From Alphaproteobacteria bacterium (GTDB taxonomy: Bacteria; Pseudomonadota; Alphaproteobacteria; UBA6615), in NCBI GenBank assembly GCA_039980135.1, contig JBDXCV010000009.1:319854-383853 (forward strand): 64,000 bases of DNA, given 5' to 3'. The position numbers were made by a program, and so were the translations under genes. This document shows positions 26,774-35,816 of the stretch, piece by piece (position 1 is the stretch's first letter; each line of letters opens with the position of its first letter). Under the pieces are notes generated by a model, which saw only the letters and a list, made by a program, of their open reading frames with translations, was not told the DNA's origin and did not search any database.

Positions 26774-27805
26774 TCAGGAAACCCGCTCGAAGAAGTTCTG
26801 ATACTGCGCGACGACCGCCGCCTCCGTGTAACTTTCTTCATACCGCCGGCGGCCCTCAACGGCCAGGCGCGCCGCGTTGGCGGGGTCGGCGACGAACGCC
26901 TGGATGCCGGCCGCAAGCGCGTCGGTATCATCCACCGGCACAATAAGACCGGCCTCATCATCTCCGATCAGGCTGACAGGCCCGGCGGCCGCAGCGGCCA
27001 CGACGGGTTTCCCGGCCGCCCAGGCTTCCAGCACGATATTGCCCAGTGGCTCCTGGCGCGACGGGCAGACAAAAATATCGCAGGCTTGCATCAACGCATC
27101 GGAATCGTCGCGCCACCCGAGGAATCGCACACGATCATCTACGCCAAGCTCGGCGGCGAGTTTCGACAGGTTGGCCGCCTCGGGGCCTTCACCGGCGATC
27201 CAGAGCCATGTGTCCGGCAGCTTCGCGAGCGCGCGCAAAAGCACATCGAAGGCCTTGTTTTCATGCAACCGCCCCATCGCCAGCAACAGCGGTGCGTCCA
27301 GCGGGGTATCGAAGCCGATCCGCGATATCGCGGGGCGTTGCGGCGGGTTCACGAAATTCGGCAGATAGACAATCCGGTCCTGGTCGAAGCCCTGCTTGGC
27401 GATGTGCTCGACAATCTCCGGCGTATTGCCGATCAGATAGTCACAGTGTCGGTAATATTTGAGATCGTAATAGCCGCCGAGCCGGGCGACCAGTTTGTAG
27501 CCGTCGGGGCCCTCAGATTTGGGTGTGGCCCAGCTGGCACGGCTCATCCAGCTCAGGACGATATCGGGTTTGTAGCGATCTATCTCACGCTGCAATGCGG
27601 GCCGGGTTCGGAAATCCATTCGTCCGCCGAACGGCAATTCCAGCGGCTCCACCCCGCCCTTGCGCAGCGCACGCGCGCGGACCGAATCCCGACGGATGAT
27701 CACGCGCTGTTCGATATCGATGTTGGCAAACGCAATCGCCAGCCGGACGAAAAACGCCTCCGCGCCCCCCACTTCTGCACCCGCCATGGCCTGGAGCAGT
27801 CGCAA
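26774..27805 (-). CDS. Glycosyltransferase family 4 (GT-B)
   Basis: The 343-residue product begins RLLQAMAGAEVGGAEAFFVR, the loop that starts GT4 N-domains. The C-domain shows LLLAMGRLHENKAFDVLLRA (sugar-nucleotide contact) and the E-x7-E region CPSRQEPLGNIVLEAWAAGKP. The start is TTG 27805, since GAGGA precedes it and the next ATG would remove the family N-terminus. It is separated from the upstream GT2 stop by two bases. Likely role: adding a sugar to lipopolysaccharide core or related glycan on the cytoplasmic face. Confidence 0.9.
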   Translation of the reverse strand: MRLLQAMAGAEVGGAEAFFVRLAIAFANIDIEQRVIIRRDSVRARALRKGGVEPLELPFGGRMDFRTRPALQREIDRYKPDIVLSWMSRASWATPKSEGPDGYKLVARLGGYYDLKYYRHCDYLIGNTPEIVEHIAKQGFDQDRIVYLPNFVNPPQRPAISRIGFDTPLDAPLLLAMGRLHENKAFDVLLRALAKLPDTWLWIAGEGPEAANLSKLAAELGVDDRVRFLGWRDDSDALMQACDIFVCPSRQEPLGNIVLEAWAAGKPVVAAAAAGPVSLIGDDEAGLIVPVDDTDALAAGIQAFVADPANAARLAVEGRRRYEESYTEAAVVAQYQNFFERVS

Positions 27806-27807
27806 GG

Positions 27808-28590
27808 TTATTCATCCTCCAGATGGGCTTTGAGGTAGCTGAGGATCGGGTAGAGGCTGGCCATCAATGCAATCAAAAATCCGTACTGACCCTCACGATA
27901 TCCCCGCCGCGCCACGTAGCATTTCCAGAAGCGCGAGAATATCCGCCGCAGATTATGTCCGAAACTGCCGATATCGCCGGATTCGCGCAAATCGCGCGCA
28001 CGCGCGCTCGTGTAACGGTCCAGCCGCTGGATCATGTCCGAGATATTGCGGTCCACATAGTGAACCATCGGGGCCGTCAAACGTCCCGAAGCGCCCTTGA
28101 GCTCCAGGGCGGGATGGATGCGCTGATCGCCCCATATCTTGGCCGGACCGCGCGCGGGGTCCTTGGCGAACAGGCGGACCGTCGCACTCACGCCCCAGGC
28201 CGCGCCCCAGCCGAACTCGACAAGCCGGTCACCGACGTAATTGTGGAACGGGATCAGGAAATGGCCGTAAGGCGCTTGCGCAATCGTCTCGCGAATATCC
28301 TGCGCCAGATCCGTCGTCACGCGTTCGTCGGCGTCGACTTCAACGATCCAGTCGCCGGTGCAGAGATCGATCCCGCGGTTCCTGCGCGCGCCTTCAATCT
28401 CCCAGGCCCCGGCCTCCACAACGGCACCGTGCGCGCGCGCGATCTCTTCGGACCCGTCCGTGCATCGGTCGAGAACGACGACGATCTCGTCGGCGAAGCC
28501 GAGCGCGGTCAGGCAATCGGCGAGCTGCGCCTCCTCGTTGTGTGCCACGACGAGCGCGGACAAACGCGGCATATGTTCGTGATCGGTCAT
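27808..28590 (-). CDS. Glycosyltransferase family 2, WaaE/KdtX-like
   Basis: The 260-residue GT-A enzyme has LSALVVAHNEEAQLADCL, EIVVVLDRCTDGSEEIA, and the metal site WIVEVDADERVT. The D-R-x-T-D-G-T/S and D-A-D-E signatures are typical of the WaaE/KdtX group, which adds glucose or similar sugars to the lipopolysaccharide inner core. A hydrophobic stretch near the C-terminus (YGFLIALMASLYPILSYL) could associate with the membrane. The start overlaps the heptosyltransferase stop by four bases (ATGA), so translation is coupled. Confidence 0.9.
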   Translation of the reverse strand: MTDHEHMPRLSALVVAHNEEAQLADCLTALGFADEIVVVLDRCTDGSEEIARAHGAVVEAGAWEIEGARRNRGIDLCTGDWIVEVDADERVTTDLAQDIRETIAQAPYGHFLIPFHNYVGDRLVEFGWGAAWGVSATVRLFAKDPARGPAKIWGDQRIHPALELKGASGRLTAPMVHYVDRNISDMIQRLDRYTSARARDLRESGDIGSFGHNLRRIFSRFWKCYVARRGYREGQYGFLIALMASLYPILSYLKAHLEDE

Positions 28591-29570
28591 TCTCGGTCTT
28601 CACCCACGCGGCGCCACAAACGCGCCGATGCACTGACGACCGTATCGACGGAAAGGCTGTCCATCAGTGTTTCGGTCGTGCGGTGATCATAGCCCGCCCC
28701 GCCGACAAGTTCGGAGAAGGGTTTTTCGGTCGCAACCCATGTCGCCCTGGAACCCCATGGCGCATAGCGTTCCGTGCGGCTCGGGCCAAACAGCCCCAAC
28801 GTCGGAATTCCCGCGGCGGCGGCCATGTGCATCAGGCCCGAATCATTGCCGACAAACAGCGCCGAGCGCAGCAAACAGGCCGATATCGTCGGCAGGTCCT
28901 GCGTGCCGACCAGGTCGATCCGGCGCGCCGCCGGGATGGCATCGAGCACCGGCATCGCCGCATCACGCTCATTCTCGGCGCCGAGCACGGCAATCGCCGC
29001 GTCCGGCAGGATCGTGTCTGCGTCAGGTCCGGCGATACCCGTTAATCGCTGGAGGGTTTCGACGAACCGATCCGCCGGCCAGGTCTTGCCCCGCCAGTTC
29101 GCCGTCGGTGCGACAGCGATGACCGGCGTTTCCGCCGGTAACAGTTCGGCAGCCGCAGCCCGATGTTTCTCGCCGGTCCAAAGGTGCGGGATCGGCGGAT
29201 TCTCCGACAGACCCAATGTCCGCGCGAACGAAACGACCGCATGTTCATCATGCTGCGAGCGCGGGGGTGCCACCGCGCGGCGTGACGACATGACCGTCCA
29301 GGGAATGATTGAACGCCGCAGGTCCACAACGAGCGACCAGCGATGGCCGGCAACCTGCCGCCAGAGCGACCGCCAATGGCCGGCGCGCGGTTTCTTGTGC
29401 ATGGGGATCAGGCGTTCGAGGCCCGGAAGCTCCTCGAACAGGGGCGCAGCCGAAGCGCCACAGGCGACGGTGAATCGCGCGTCGGGAAAGTTCCTGTTCA
29501 GGAAGCTCAGCAAACCCGAGGAGAGGACGGCATCGCCAATCCGGTTGGGACCGACATAGAGTATTCGCAT
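28587..29570 (-). CDS. Glycosyltransferase family 9 (heptosyltransferase-like)
   Basis: ATG 29570 gives 327 residues starting MRILYVGPNRIGDAVLSSGL, the GT9 N-terminus with the glycine-rich R-x-G-D loop. The C-domain has IAVAPTANWRGKTWPADRFV and the donor-binding region FVGNDSGLMHMAAAAGIPTLGLFGPS, where D-S-G-x-M-H-x-A is diagnostic. These enzymes transfer heptose or related sugars from ADP-heptose to the lipopolysaccharide core. This is the first gene of the GT9-GT2-GT4-asnB operon, diverging from ygfZ across a 153-base promoter gap. Confidence 0.9.
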   Translation of the reverse strand: MRILYVGPNRIGDAVLSSGLLSFLNRNFPDARFTVACGASAAPLFEELPGLERLIPMHKKPRAGHWRSLWRQVAGHRWSLVVDLRRSIIPWTVMSSRRAVAPPRSQHDEHAVVSFARTLGLSENPPIPHLWTGEKHRAAAAELLPAETPVIAVAPTANWRGKTWPADRFVETLQRLTGIAGPDADTILPDAAIAVLGAENERDAAMPVLDAIPAARRIDLVGTQDLPTISACLLRSALFVGNDSGLMHMAAAAGIPTLGLFGPSRTERYAPWGSRATWVATEKPFSELVGGAGYDHRTTETLMDSLSVDTVVSASARLWRRVGEDRE

Positions 29571-29723
29571 GACGATGAGGCTTATACCCGTGTGCCCAGC
29601 TCCGTGCCAATTCTTGCTGAAAAAAGAATGCGCGCGCGCCTTGCCAGACCGGCGCGACAAGCCAATTATCAATTCGATCCCGATGAACAACGCTTGGCCG
29701 CCGCCGGCCGCGAGAGACGTCTC

Positions 29724-30620
29724 ATGACCATTTTCTCCGTCAAACTGCCGCGCGATGTCGTCGCGATCAGTGGCGCCGACAACCGGACATTCCTGCAGGG
29801 ACTGGTGTCGCAGGACATGGACCGGGTCTCGGCCATGTTGTCCGTGTACAGCGCCCTGCTGACGCCCCAGGGGAAGTATCTGCACGACTTTTTCGTCGCC
29901 CAGTTTGGGGACGGCTTGTTGCTGGACTGCGAGGCCGGGCGTGGCGCTGACCTGATCCAGCGGCTTTCGCGGTTCAGGCTTCGTGCAGACGTCCAGCTCG
30001 AACCGCGCGACGATCTCGGTGTTTTCGCGATTCTGGGCGAAGGCGCCCACGATGCACTGGGATTGTCGCCGGTGGCCGGGCAAACCGCCCCGATCGCCCT
30101 GAACGATCGGGTAACCAAGGGGCTGGCCTTTACTGACCCCCGCGCCCCTGCGCTGGGATGTCGCCTGATCGGACCCGACGTGGAAACCCCGGATTGGTTG
30201 ACCCGGGCCGGCATCGCGGAAGCGGATTTCGATACCTACGACGCATTGCGCATCTCTCTGGAGGTACCCGACGGCTCCCGCGATATGGATATCGAGAAAT
30301 CAACACTCCTCGAATCCAATTTCGACGCGCTGAACGGGATCGATTGGGAAAAGGGCTGCTACATGGGCCAGGAATTGACGGCCCGGACGAAATATCGCGG
30401 CCTCGTAAAGCGCAGACTTGCAGCCTTCAAAGCCACCCACGCGTCCCAGATCCCCGGCACGGATGTCCTCCTGGGGGACCAGAAAGTCGGCGATATACGA
30501 TCGCGCAGTGGCGATCATCTACTGATCTCCATTCGCCTCGACGCCCTGGAATCCGGGGGCCAACAGCTGACCGTCGGCGGCGAACCCTTGATCGCGCCAG
30601 GTGTTTCACCGGCCCGTTAA
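29724..30620 (+). CDS. ygfZ: Folate-binding YgfZ/IbaG-type Fe-S cluster assembly protein
   Basis: From ATG 29724 the 298-residue protein carries the invariant motif KGCYMGQELTAR at residues 210-221, with Cys212 the conserved cysteine. The N-terminal region LQGLVSQDMDRV is also typical. YgfZ proteins are tetrahydrofolate-dependent helpers of iron-sulfur enzymes such as MiaB. A start at 29628 would add a 32-residue arginine-rich extension without precedent in the family, so the later ATG is preferred. It is transcribed divergently from the LPS operon. Confidence 0.9.
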   Translation: MTIFSVKLPRDVVAISGADNRTFLQGLVSQDMDRVSAMLSVYSALLTPQGKYLHDFFVAQFGDGLLLDCEAGRGADLIQRLSRFRLRADVQLEPRDDLGVFAILGEGAHDALGLSPVAGQTAPIALNDRVTKGLAFTDPRAPALGCRLIGPDVETPDWLTRAGIAEADFDTYDALRISLEVPDGSRDMDIEKSTLLESNFDALNGIDWEKGCYMGQELTARTKYRGLVKRRLAAFKATHASQIPGTDVLLGDQKVGDIRSRSGDHLLISIRLDALESGGQQLTVGGEPLIAPGVSPAR

Positions 30621-30777
30621 TGTTCCTGTTTGGAATAAATTAACGTATTTTTAGCAAACTACGTTCATATATCGTCACCAGATATGCATATTTTGCATAA
30701 TACATATCTTGATGTACCACTATTGCTGACCTAGATATGTGGGGCACAACGATTAACCCGAGCGTAGGAGTCACACG
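30621..30777. promoter_or_regulatory. AT-rich leader and promoter of the 52-codon gene
   Basis: This 157-base stretch is the most AT-rich in the area. It includes a TATGCATA palindrome at 30683-30690 and an inverted repeat ATGCA-TATTT-TGCAT at 30684-30698, and ends with the strong ribosome-binding site TAGGAG. It probably contains a promoter and a regulator site. Confidence 0.45.
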
Positions 30778-30936
30778 ATGAAAAACCTCAACACTTTCCA
30801 GTCGGATGTGGAGATCTTGCGCCAGGCAGAACACGAGCGTGGTGAGGCAATGGTCGCCTTCTTCCGCTGGCTGTTTGCCGAGCGTAACCACGACAAACCG
30901 ACCGAGGTGTCCGGAGACGCAGTCGCCGCCGAATAG
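30778..30936 (+). CDS. Small 52-residue protein, uncharacterised
   Basis: ATG 30778-30780 is preceded by TAGGAG at ideal spacing and the frame closes at TAG 30934-30936, 26 bases before a strong terminator. The protein begins MKNLNTFQSDVEILRQAEHE; its central part, RGEAMVAFFRWLFAERN, is an amphipathic helix with aromatic residues, and the end is acidic. It loosely resembles short alphaproteobacterial proteins in which an R-x-E-A helix is followed by a hydrophobic-aromatic patch, but no named family is certain. The complete signal set (AT-rich leader, ribosome site, terminator) supports a real, separately transcribed gene. Confidence 0.72.
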   Translation: MKNLNTFQSDVEILRQAEHERGEAMVAFFRWLFAERNHDKPTEVSGDAVAAE

Positions 30937-30961
30937 CGCCGATTCCGGACCCCAAAACAAC

Positions 30962-30991
30962 AAAGCCGCGCCCCTTCCGGGCGCGGCTTTT
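30962..30991 (+). terminator. Intrinsic terminator, probably bidirectional
   Basis: AAA-GCCGCGCCC-CTTCC-GGGCGCGGC-TTTT forms a 9-bp GC stem extended by A-T pairs. It follows the 52-codon gene on the plus strand and the ppdK stop on the minus strand, so it can serve both converging transcripts. Confidence 0.88.
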
Positions 30992-31037
30992 GCGTTTATA
31001 GTACCTGAAAAGAGGCCCGGTCAGGCCTGAAAGGCGA

Positions 31038-33728
31038 TTAGGCCTTGGGTTCCGCGCCGGCTTCGACGCTGGCTTGCGCCGCCGCCAGGCGCGCAATCGG
31101 AACCCGGTAGGGAGAGCAGGACACATAGTCCAGCCCGGTCCGGTCACAGAATTTGACCGAAGCAGGATCGCCGCCATGCTCACCACAGATACCGAGTTTG
31201 ATATCGGGACGTGTCTCGCGCCCCCGTTCGGCCGCTATCGACACCAGTTCGCCGACCCCGTCGACGTCGATCGACACGAACGGGTCGATTTCGATGATGC
31301 CCTGACGCTCGTAATCGTTGAGAAAATTTGACGCATCGTCGCGGCTGATACCGAACGTCGTCTGGGTCAGGTCGTTGGTCCCGAAACTGAAGAATTCGGC
31401 GGATTCGGCAATCTCGGCAGCGCGTAACGCCGCGCGCGGAAGCTCGATCATGGTACCGACCTGATACTCGACGCGCGTGCCCGTTTCCCCGAACACGGCC
31501 TCCGCGACCTGATCAATCGACGCCTTGAGAATATCGATTTCCTTTCGCGTCGCCGCGAGCGGGATCATGATTTCGGGCAATACCGTTTCGTCGGAATCCT
31601 TCGCGACGATCACGGCGGCCTCGAAAATCGCCCGGGCCTGCATCTCGTAGATTTCGGGATAGGTGATGCCGAGCCGACAACCGCGATGCCCCAGCATCGG
31701 ATTCGATTCATGCAACTGGGTCGCCCGGTCGGTCATCGCCTGCGGATCACGCCCGGCGGCGCGCGCCACCTCGCCAATCTCTTCATCGGACTTCGGCAGG
31801 AATTCATGCAGCGGCGGGTCGAGCAGCCGGATCGTGACCGGCAGGCCCGCCATGATGTTGAACAATTCGACGAAATCCTGCCGCTGGAACGGCAGGAGCT
31901 CGTCCAGCGCGGCGCGGCGGCCCGTCACATCTTCGGCCAGGATCATGCGCCGCACGGCGACAATCCGCTCGGGGTCGAAAAACATGTGCTCGGTCCGGCA
32001 CAGCCCGATGCCCTCGGCCCCGAAATCCCGGGCCGTCTTGGCATCCACCGGGGTTTCGGCATTGGTGCGTACCTTGAGCCGCCGGATCCCGTCCGCCCAT
32101 GTCATCAATTTCGCAAAGTCGCCGGACAATTCAGGCTCGATCGTCGGCACTTCGCCATCGATGATCTCACCCGTCGCGCCGTCGATCGTGATGCGGTCCC
32201 CCGCTTCGAGCGTGCGTTCGCCGACACGCACCTGCCCCTTGTCGTAATCCACGTTGATCTCGCCGGCGCCGGCAACACATGGGCGTCCCATACCGCGGGC
32301 CACAACCGCCGCGTGGCTGGTCATCCCGCCACGGGTCGTCAGGATGCCGCGTGCCGCGTGCATCCCATGGATGTCCTCCGGGCTGGTCTCGATCCGCACC
32401 AGGATAACGTCCTCGCCCTTCTGCGCCATATCTTCGGCGAGATCGGCGCTGAGCACGATTCGTCCGGATGCCGCCCCCGGCGACGCCGGAAGGCCCTTGC
32501 TCAAAACCTTGCGGGGCGCGTCCGGGTCGAGCCGCGGATGCAGCAGTTGATCCAGCTGTCCGGCCTCGACCCGCATGATCGCGTCGGACTGGCTGATCAG
32601 CCCGTCATCCACCATCTCCACGGCGATCCGCACGGCGGCAGCCGCGGTCCGCTTTCCCGAGCGGGTCTGCAGCATGTAGAGCTTGTTGCTCTGCACGGTG
32701 AACTCGATGTCCTGCATGTCCTTGTAGTGCGCCTCAAGCGTCTCGCGGACCTCGGCCAGCTGACCGAATACCTCCGGCATGACCTCTTCCATCGACGGCA
32801 GGTCGGAGCCGTTCCGTTCCTTGCCCGCAATCGTCAGATGCTGGGGCGTGCGGATGCCCGCCACCACGTCCTCGCCCTGGGCGTTGACGAGATACTCGCC
32901 GTAGAAAATATTCTCGCCGGTCGACGGGTCGCGGGTGAAGGCGACGCCGGTCGCACAATCGTCCCCCATATTGCCGAACACCATCGCTTGCACATTCACC
33001 GCCGTGCCCCATTCCGCCGGGATGTTCTGCAGCCGGCGATAGGTAATCGCGCGCTGGTTCATCCACGAGCCGAACACCGCGCCGATCGCCCCCCAAAGCT
33101 GCACGCGGGGGTCCTGCGGGAAGGGCGTGCCCAGCTCCCGCTCGACGATGGCCTTGAACTCGGTGACGATGGCCTGCCAGTCGTCCGCCGACAGGTCGGT
33201 GTCGAGCGTCAGGCCGCTGTCCAGCTTGTGCTGCTCGAGCACCTCTTCGAACATGTAATGGTCGACGCCCAGAACGACGTCGCTGTACATCTGTATGAAG
33301 CGGCGATAGCTGTCGAACGCAAAGCGCGCATCGCCCGAACGGGTCGCCAGGCCCGCCACCGTCGTGTCGTTCAGGCCGAGGTTCAGGACCGTATCCATCA
33401 TACCCGGCATCGAGGCGCGCGCGCCCGAGCGCACGGACACGAGCAGCGGATTCTCGGCGTCACCGAAACGCGTGCCGACATCCTTCTCGATCGCCGCCAG
33501 CGCCGATTCGACCTGCGCATCGAGGGTGTCGGGATACGTCTCCCCATTGTCGTAGTAATGGGTGCAAAGGTCGGTCGTGATGGTGAAACCCGGGGGAACA
33601 GGCAGCCCCAGATTGCTCATCTCCGCCAGGTTGGCGCCCTTGCCGCCGAGGAGATTCTTCATTTCGGCATTGCCGTCGGAAGACCCGGCCGCGAAGCTGT
33701 AAACCCATTTTTCCGTTGTAGCGTTCAT
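31038..33728 (-). CDS. ppdK: Pyruvate, phosphate dikinase
   Basis: The 896-residue enzyme interconverts pyruvate + ATP + Pi with PEP + AMP + PPi. The N-terminal nucleotide domain starts with WVYSFAAGSS and LLGGKGANLAEM; the swivelling domain has the phosphohistidine motif GGMTSHAAVVARGMGRPC; the C-terminal barrel shows LCRTEHMFF and the catalytic cysteine in CGEHGGDP. ATG 33728 is chosen because it matches the family N-terminus, has a GGAAA site, and avoids overlapping glyS, unlike an upstream start at 33770. It follows glyS by ten bases, a conserved alphaproteobacterial arrangement. Confidence 0.96.
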   Translation of the reverse strand: MNATTEKWVYSFAAGSSDGNAEMKNLLGGKGANLAEMSNLGLPVPPGFTITTDLCTHYYDNGETYPDTLDAQVESALAAIEKDVGTRFGDAENPLLVSVRSGARASMPGMMDTVLNLGLNDTTVAGLATRSGDARFAFDSYRRFIQMYSDVVLGVDHYMFEEVLEQHKLDSGLTLDTDLSADDWQAIVTEFKAIVERELGTPFPQDPRVQLWGAIGAVFGSWMNQRAITYRRLQNIPAEWGTAVNVQAMVFGNMGDDCATGVAFTRDPSTGENIFYGEYLVNAQGEDVVAGIRTPQHLTIAGKERNGSDLPSMEEVMPEVFGQLAEVRETLEAHYKDMQDIEFTVQSNKLYMLQTRSGKRTAAAAVRIAVEMVDDGLISQSDAIMRVEAGQLDQLLHPRLDPDAPRKVLSKGLPASPGAASGRIVLSADLAEDMAQKGEDVILVRIETSPEDIHGMHAARGILTTRGGMTSHAAVVARGMGRPCVAGAGEINVDYDKGQVRVGERTLEAGDRITIDGATGEIIDGEVPTIEPELSGDFAKLMTWADGIRRLKVRTNAETPVDAKTARDFGAEGIGLCRTEHMFFDPERIVAVRRMILAEDVTGRRAALDELLPFQRQDFVELFNIMAGLPVTIRLLDPPLHEFLPKSDEEIGEVARAAGRDPQAMTDRATQLHESNPMLGHRGCRLGITYPEIYEMQARAIFEAAVIVAKDSDETVLPEIMIPLAATRKEIDILKASIDQVAEAVFGETGTRVEYQVGTMIELPRAALRAAEIAESAEFFSFGTNDLTQTTFGISRDDASNFLNDYERQGIIEIDPFVSIDVDGVGELVSIAAERGRETRPDIKLGICGEHGGDPASVKFCDRTGLDYVSCSPYRVPIARLAAAQASVEAGAEPKA

Positions 33729-33738
33729 CGAGTTTCCA

Positions 33739-35811
33739 TCAGCCTTCGACTTTGGAGAAGTCTGCGACATTGTTCATAACCCCTTGGATTCGCGCGAGCA
33801 GGCGCAATCGATTCCCTCTGACGACAGAGTCGTCAACATTTACGGTCACGTCATTGAAGAGCGCGTCGATCGGCTGACGCAATCCGGCGAGGCTTCTCAT
33901 GGCGGATTCAAATGCTTCGCCAGCCAGCGCCGCCTCGATTTCGCTTTCGGTCCGCGTCAATACGTCCCAAAGCGCACTCTCGATCGGTTCGTCGCCGCCC
34001 AACCCGGGGTCATATGCCGCCCCATCATATTCGGTGCCGTCTTTCTTTTCTTCGGCGCGCACGATGTTCGCGGCACGGCGAAACGCGACCAGCAGGTTGT
34101 TGCCGTCATCCGATTGCAGAAATTCGCCCAGCGCGCGTACACGCGCGACCAGTTCGACCAGGTCGCCATCGCGCTGCTGTTCAATCACCGCCTCGATATG
34201 GTCGTGGCGCACGCCGTCATCGCGAAGATGGACCTTGAGACGGTCGGCAAAGAACGACAGGAGGTCGTCATCGATCACCGCGTCATTGCATTTGTGATGT
34301 GCCCGCGCCTCGGCGAAGGCCGCGCGCAGGCTGATCCTCAGACCGTTCTCAAGCACGATCCTGATCACGCCGAGCGCCGCACGCCGCAACGCGAACGGGT
34401 CCTTCGAACCGGTCGGTTTTTCGTCGACCGACCAGAAGCCGATCAGCGTGTCCACCTTGTCCGCCAGGGCAACCGCCATGCTTACAGGCACCGACGGGCA
34501 GGCGTCGGACGGGCCTGCCGGCGAATAATGTTCGGCGATGGCATCCGCCACGTCGCCGGGCTCACCCTGCGCCGTCGCATAGTAACGCCCCATGGTGCCC
34601 TGCAGATCGGGGAACTCCCCGACCATGCCGCTGACCAGATCCGCCTTGGCGAGACGCGCGGCGCGCCCGACCGTCTGGGGATTCGCCTCGGGGATCGCCC
34701 CGGCAAACCACATCGCCAGCGCCTCGACCCGCCCGACCTTGTCGCCGATGCTGCCCAGCTTGGCGTGAAACACGATCCCGTCGAGAGATTTGCCCATCTT
34801 TTCGAGCGGAAATTTGAGGTCCTGGTCCCAGAAATACTTGGCATCCGACAGGCGGGCCCGCAGCACCCGCTCGTTGCCCGCAACCACGGCGGCCGGATCA
34901 TCGGCCTCGATGTTCGAAACAAACGCAAATGAAGGCGCGATCTCGCCGTCGGCCTGTTTCAGGCCGAAATATTTCTGATGCTCGCGCATGGACGAAACCA
35001 GCACTTCCGCCGGCAGTCCCATGAAGTCACGATCGATCGACCCGATCAGAACCCGCGGCCATTCGACGAGACCCGCCACTTCCGCGTAGAGCCCCTCATC
35101 GTCGGGCACCTGAAAACCGGCACCCGCACACAGCTCGGCAAGCTGTTCACGGATCGACTGCTCCCGCGCGGCGGAGTCCGCGACAACCTTGGCGTCGCGC
35201 AGCCGTGTCTCGTAGTCGGCGAAATCCCTGACCGCGAAAGGCGCGGGCGCGTGAAATCTGTGACCCGCCGTCCGGTCGGTGAATGCGAGGATGCCATCGC
35301 CCGTATCCAGACCGCCCGACAGGGGCGCGCCGCCGAACAGGGCCAGAACGCCATGCAATGGTCGGATCCAGCGAAAACGCGACTCCGCCCAGCGCATGGA
35401 TTTCGGCCAGGGCATGTCGTTGGCGACTGCGGGAATAATTTCCGAGAGCACGTCGCGGGTCGGCCGGCCGGTTTCCTCCCAGACAGCGACATAGAAGGAA
35501 CCCTTCTTGTCCTCGCGGACCTCGCAGTCTTCGAGCGCTATCGCGATCGACCCGACGAACCCCTCGATCGCCTTTTCAGGCGCGTCCGTGCGCGGCCCCT
35601 TGCGCTCGACCGCGCGCGACGGCTGCGTCTCGGGAAGATCGTCGACCCGGATGGCGAGGCGCCGCGGCGTGGCACGCACATCAACCGACCCATGCGCAAG
35701 ATTATTGTCCTTCAGCGCGGCCGACAGCAGCCGCTCAAGATCCGCCGCCGCCCGGCGCTGCATGCGCGCGGGAATCTCTTCGGACAGGAATTCAACAAGA
35801 AGCTCGGCCAT
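33739..35811 (-). CDS. glyS: Glycyl-tRNA synthetase beta subunit
   Basis: ATG 35811 gives a 690-residue chain beginning AELLVEFLSEEIPARMQ, the standard GlyS start. Other matches are AFTDRTAGHRFH, FVSNIEADDP, the HD-like segment LGSIGDKVGRVEAL and the sequence KVDTLIGFWSVDEKPTGSKDPFALRRAALG, followed by a C-terminal DALR-type anticodon-binding helix bundle. It pairs with the alpha subunit as an alpha2beta2 enzyme that charges tRNA-Gly. The start lies six bases after the glyQ stop. Confidence 0.96.
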   Translation of the reverse strand: MAELLVEFLSEEIPARMQRRAAADLERLLSAALKDNNLAHGSVDVRATPRRLAIRVDDLPETQPSRAVERKGPRTDAPEKAIEGFVGSIAIALEDCEVREDKKGSFYVAVWEETGRPTRDVLSEIIPAVANDMPWPKSMRWAESRFRWIRPLHGVLALFGGAPLSGGLDTGDGILAFTDRTAGHRFHAPAPFAVRDFADYETRLRDAKVVADSAAREQSIREQLAELCAGAGFQVPDDEGLYAEVAGLVEWPRVLIGSIDRDFMGLPAEVLVSSMREHQKYFGLKQADGEIAPSFAFVSNIEADDPAAVVAGNERVLRARLSDAKYFWDQDLKFPLEKMGKSLDGIVFHAKLGSIGDKVGRVEALAMWFAGAIPEANPQTVGRAARLAKADLVSGMVGEFPDLQGTMGRYYATAQGEPGDVADAIAEHYSPAGPSDACPSVPVSMAVALADKVDTLIGFWSVDEKPTGSKDPFALRRAALGVIRIVLENGLRISLRAAFAEARAHHKCNDAVIDDDLLSFFADRLKVHLRDDGVRHDHIEAVIEQQRDGDLVELVARVRALGEFLQSDDGNNLLVAFRRAANIVRAEEKKDGTEYDGAAYDPGLGGDEPIESALWDVLTRTESEIEAALAGEAFESAMRSLAGLRQPIDALFNDVTVNVDDSVVRGNRLRLLARIQGVMNNVADFSKVEG

Positions 35812-35816
35812 TGCGC

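Noticed and set aside
31686-33779. Long plus-strand frame opposite ppdK
   Set aside because: The minus strand encodes an unmistakable dikinase with intact motifs; the antisense product is His/Arg-rich with no family features.
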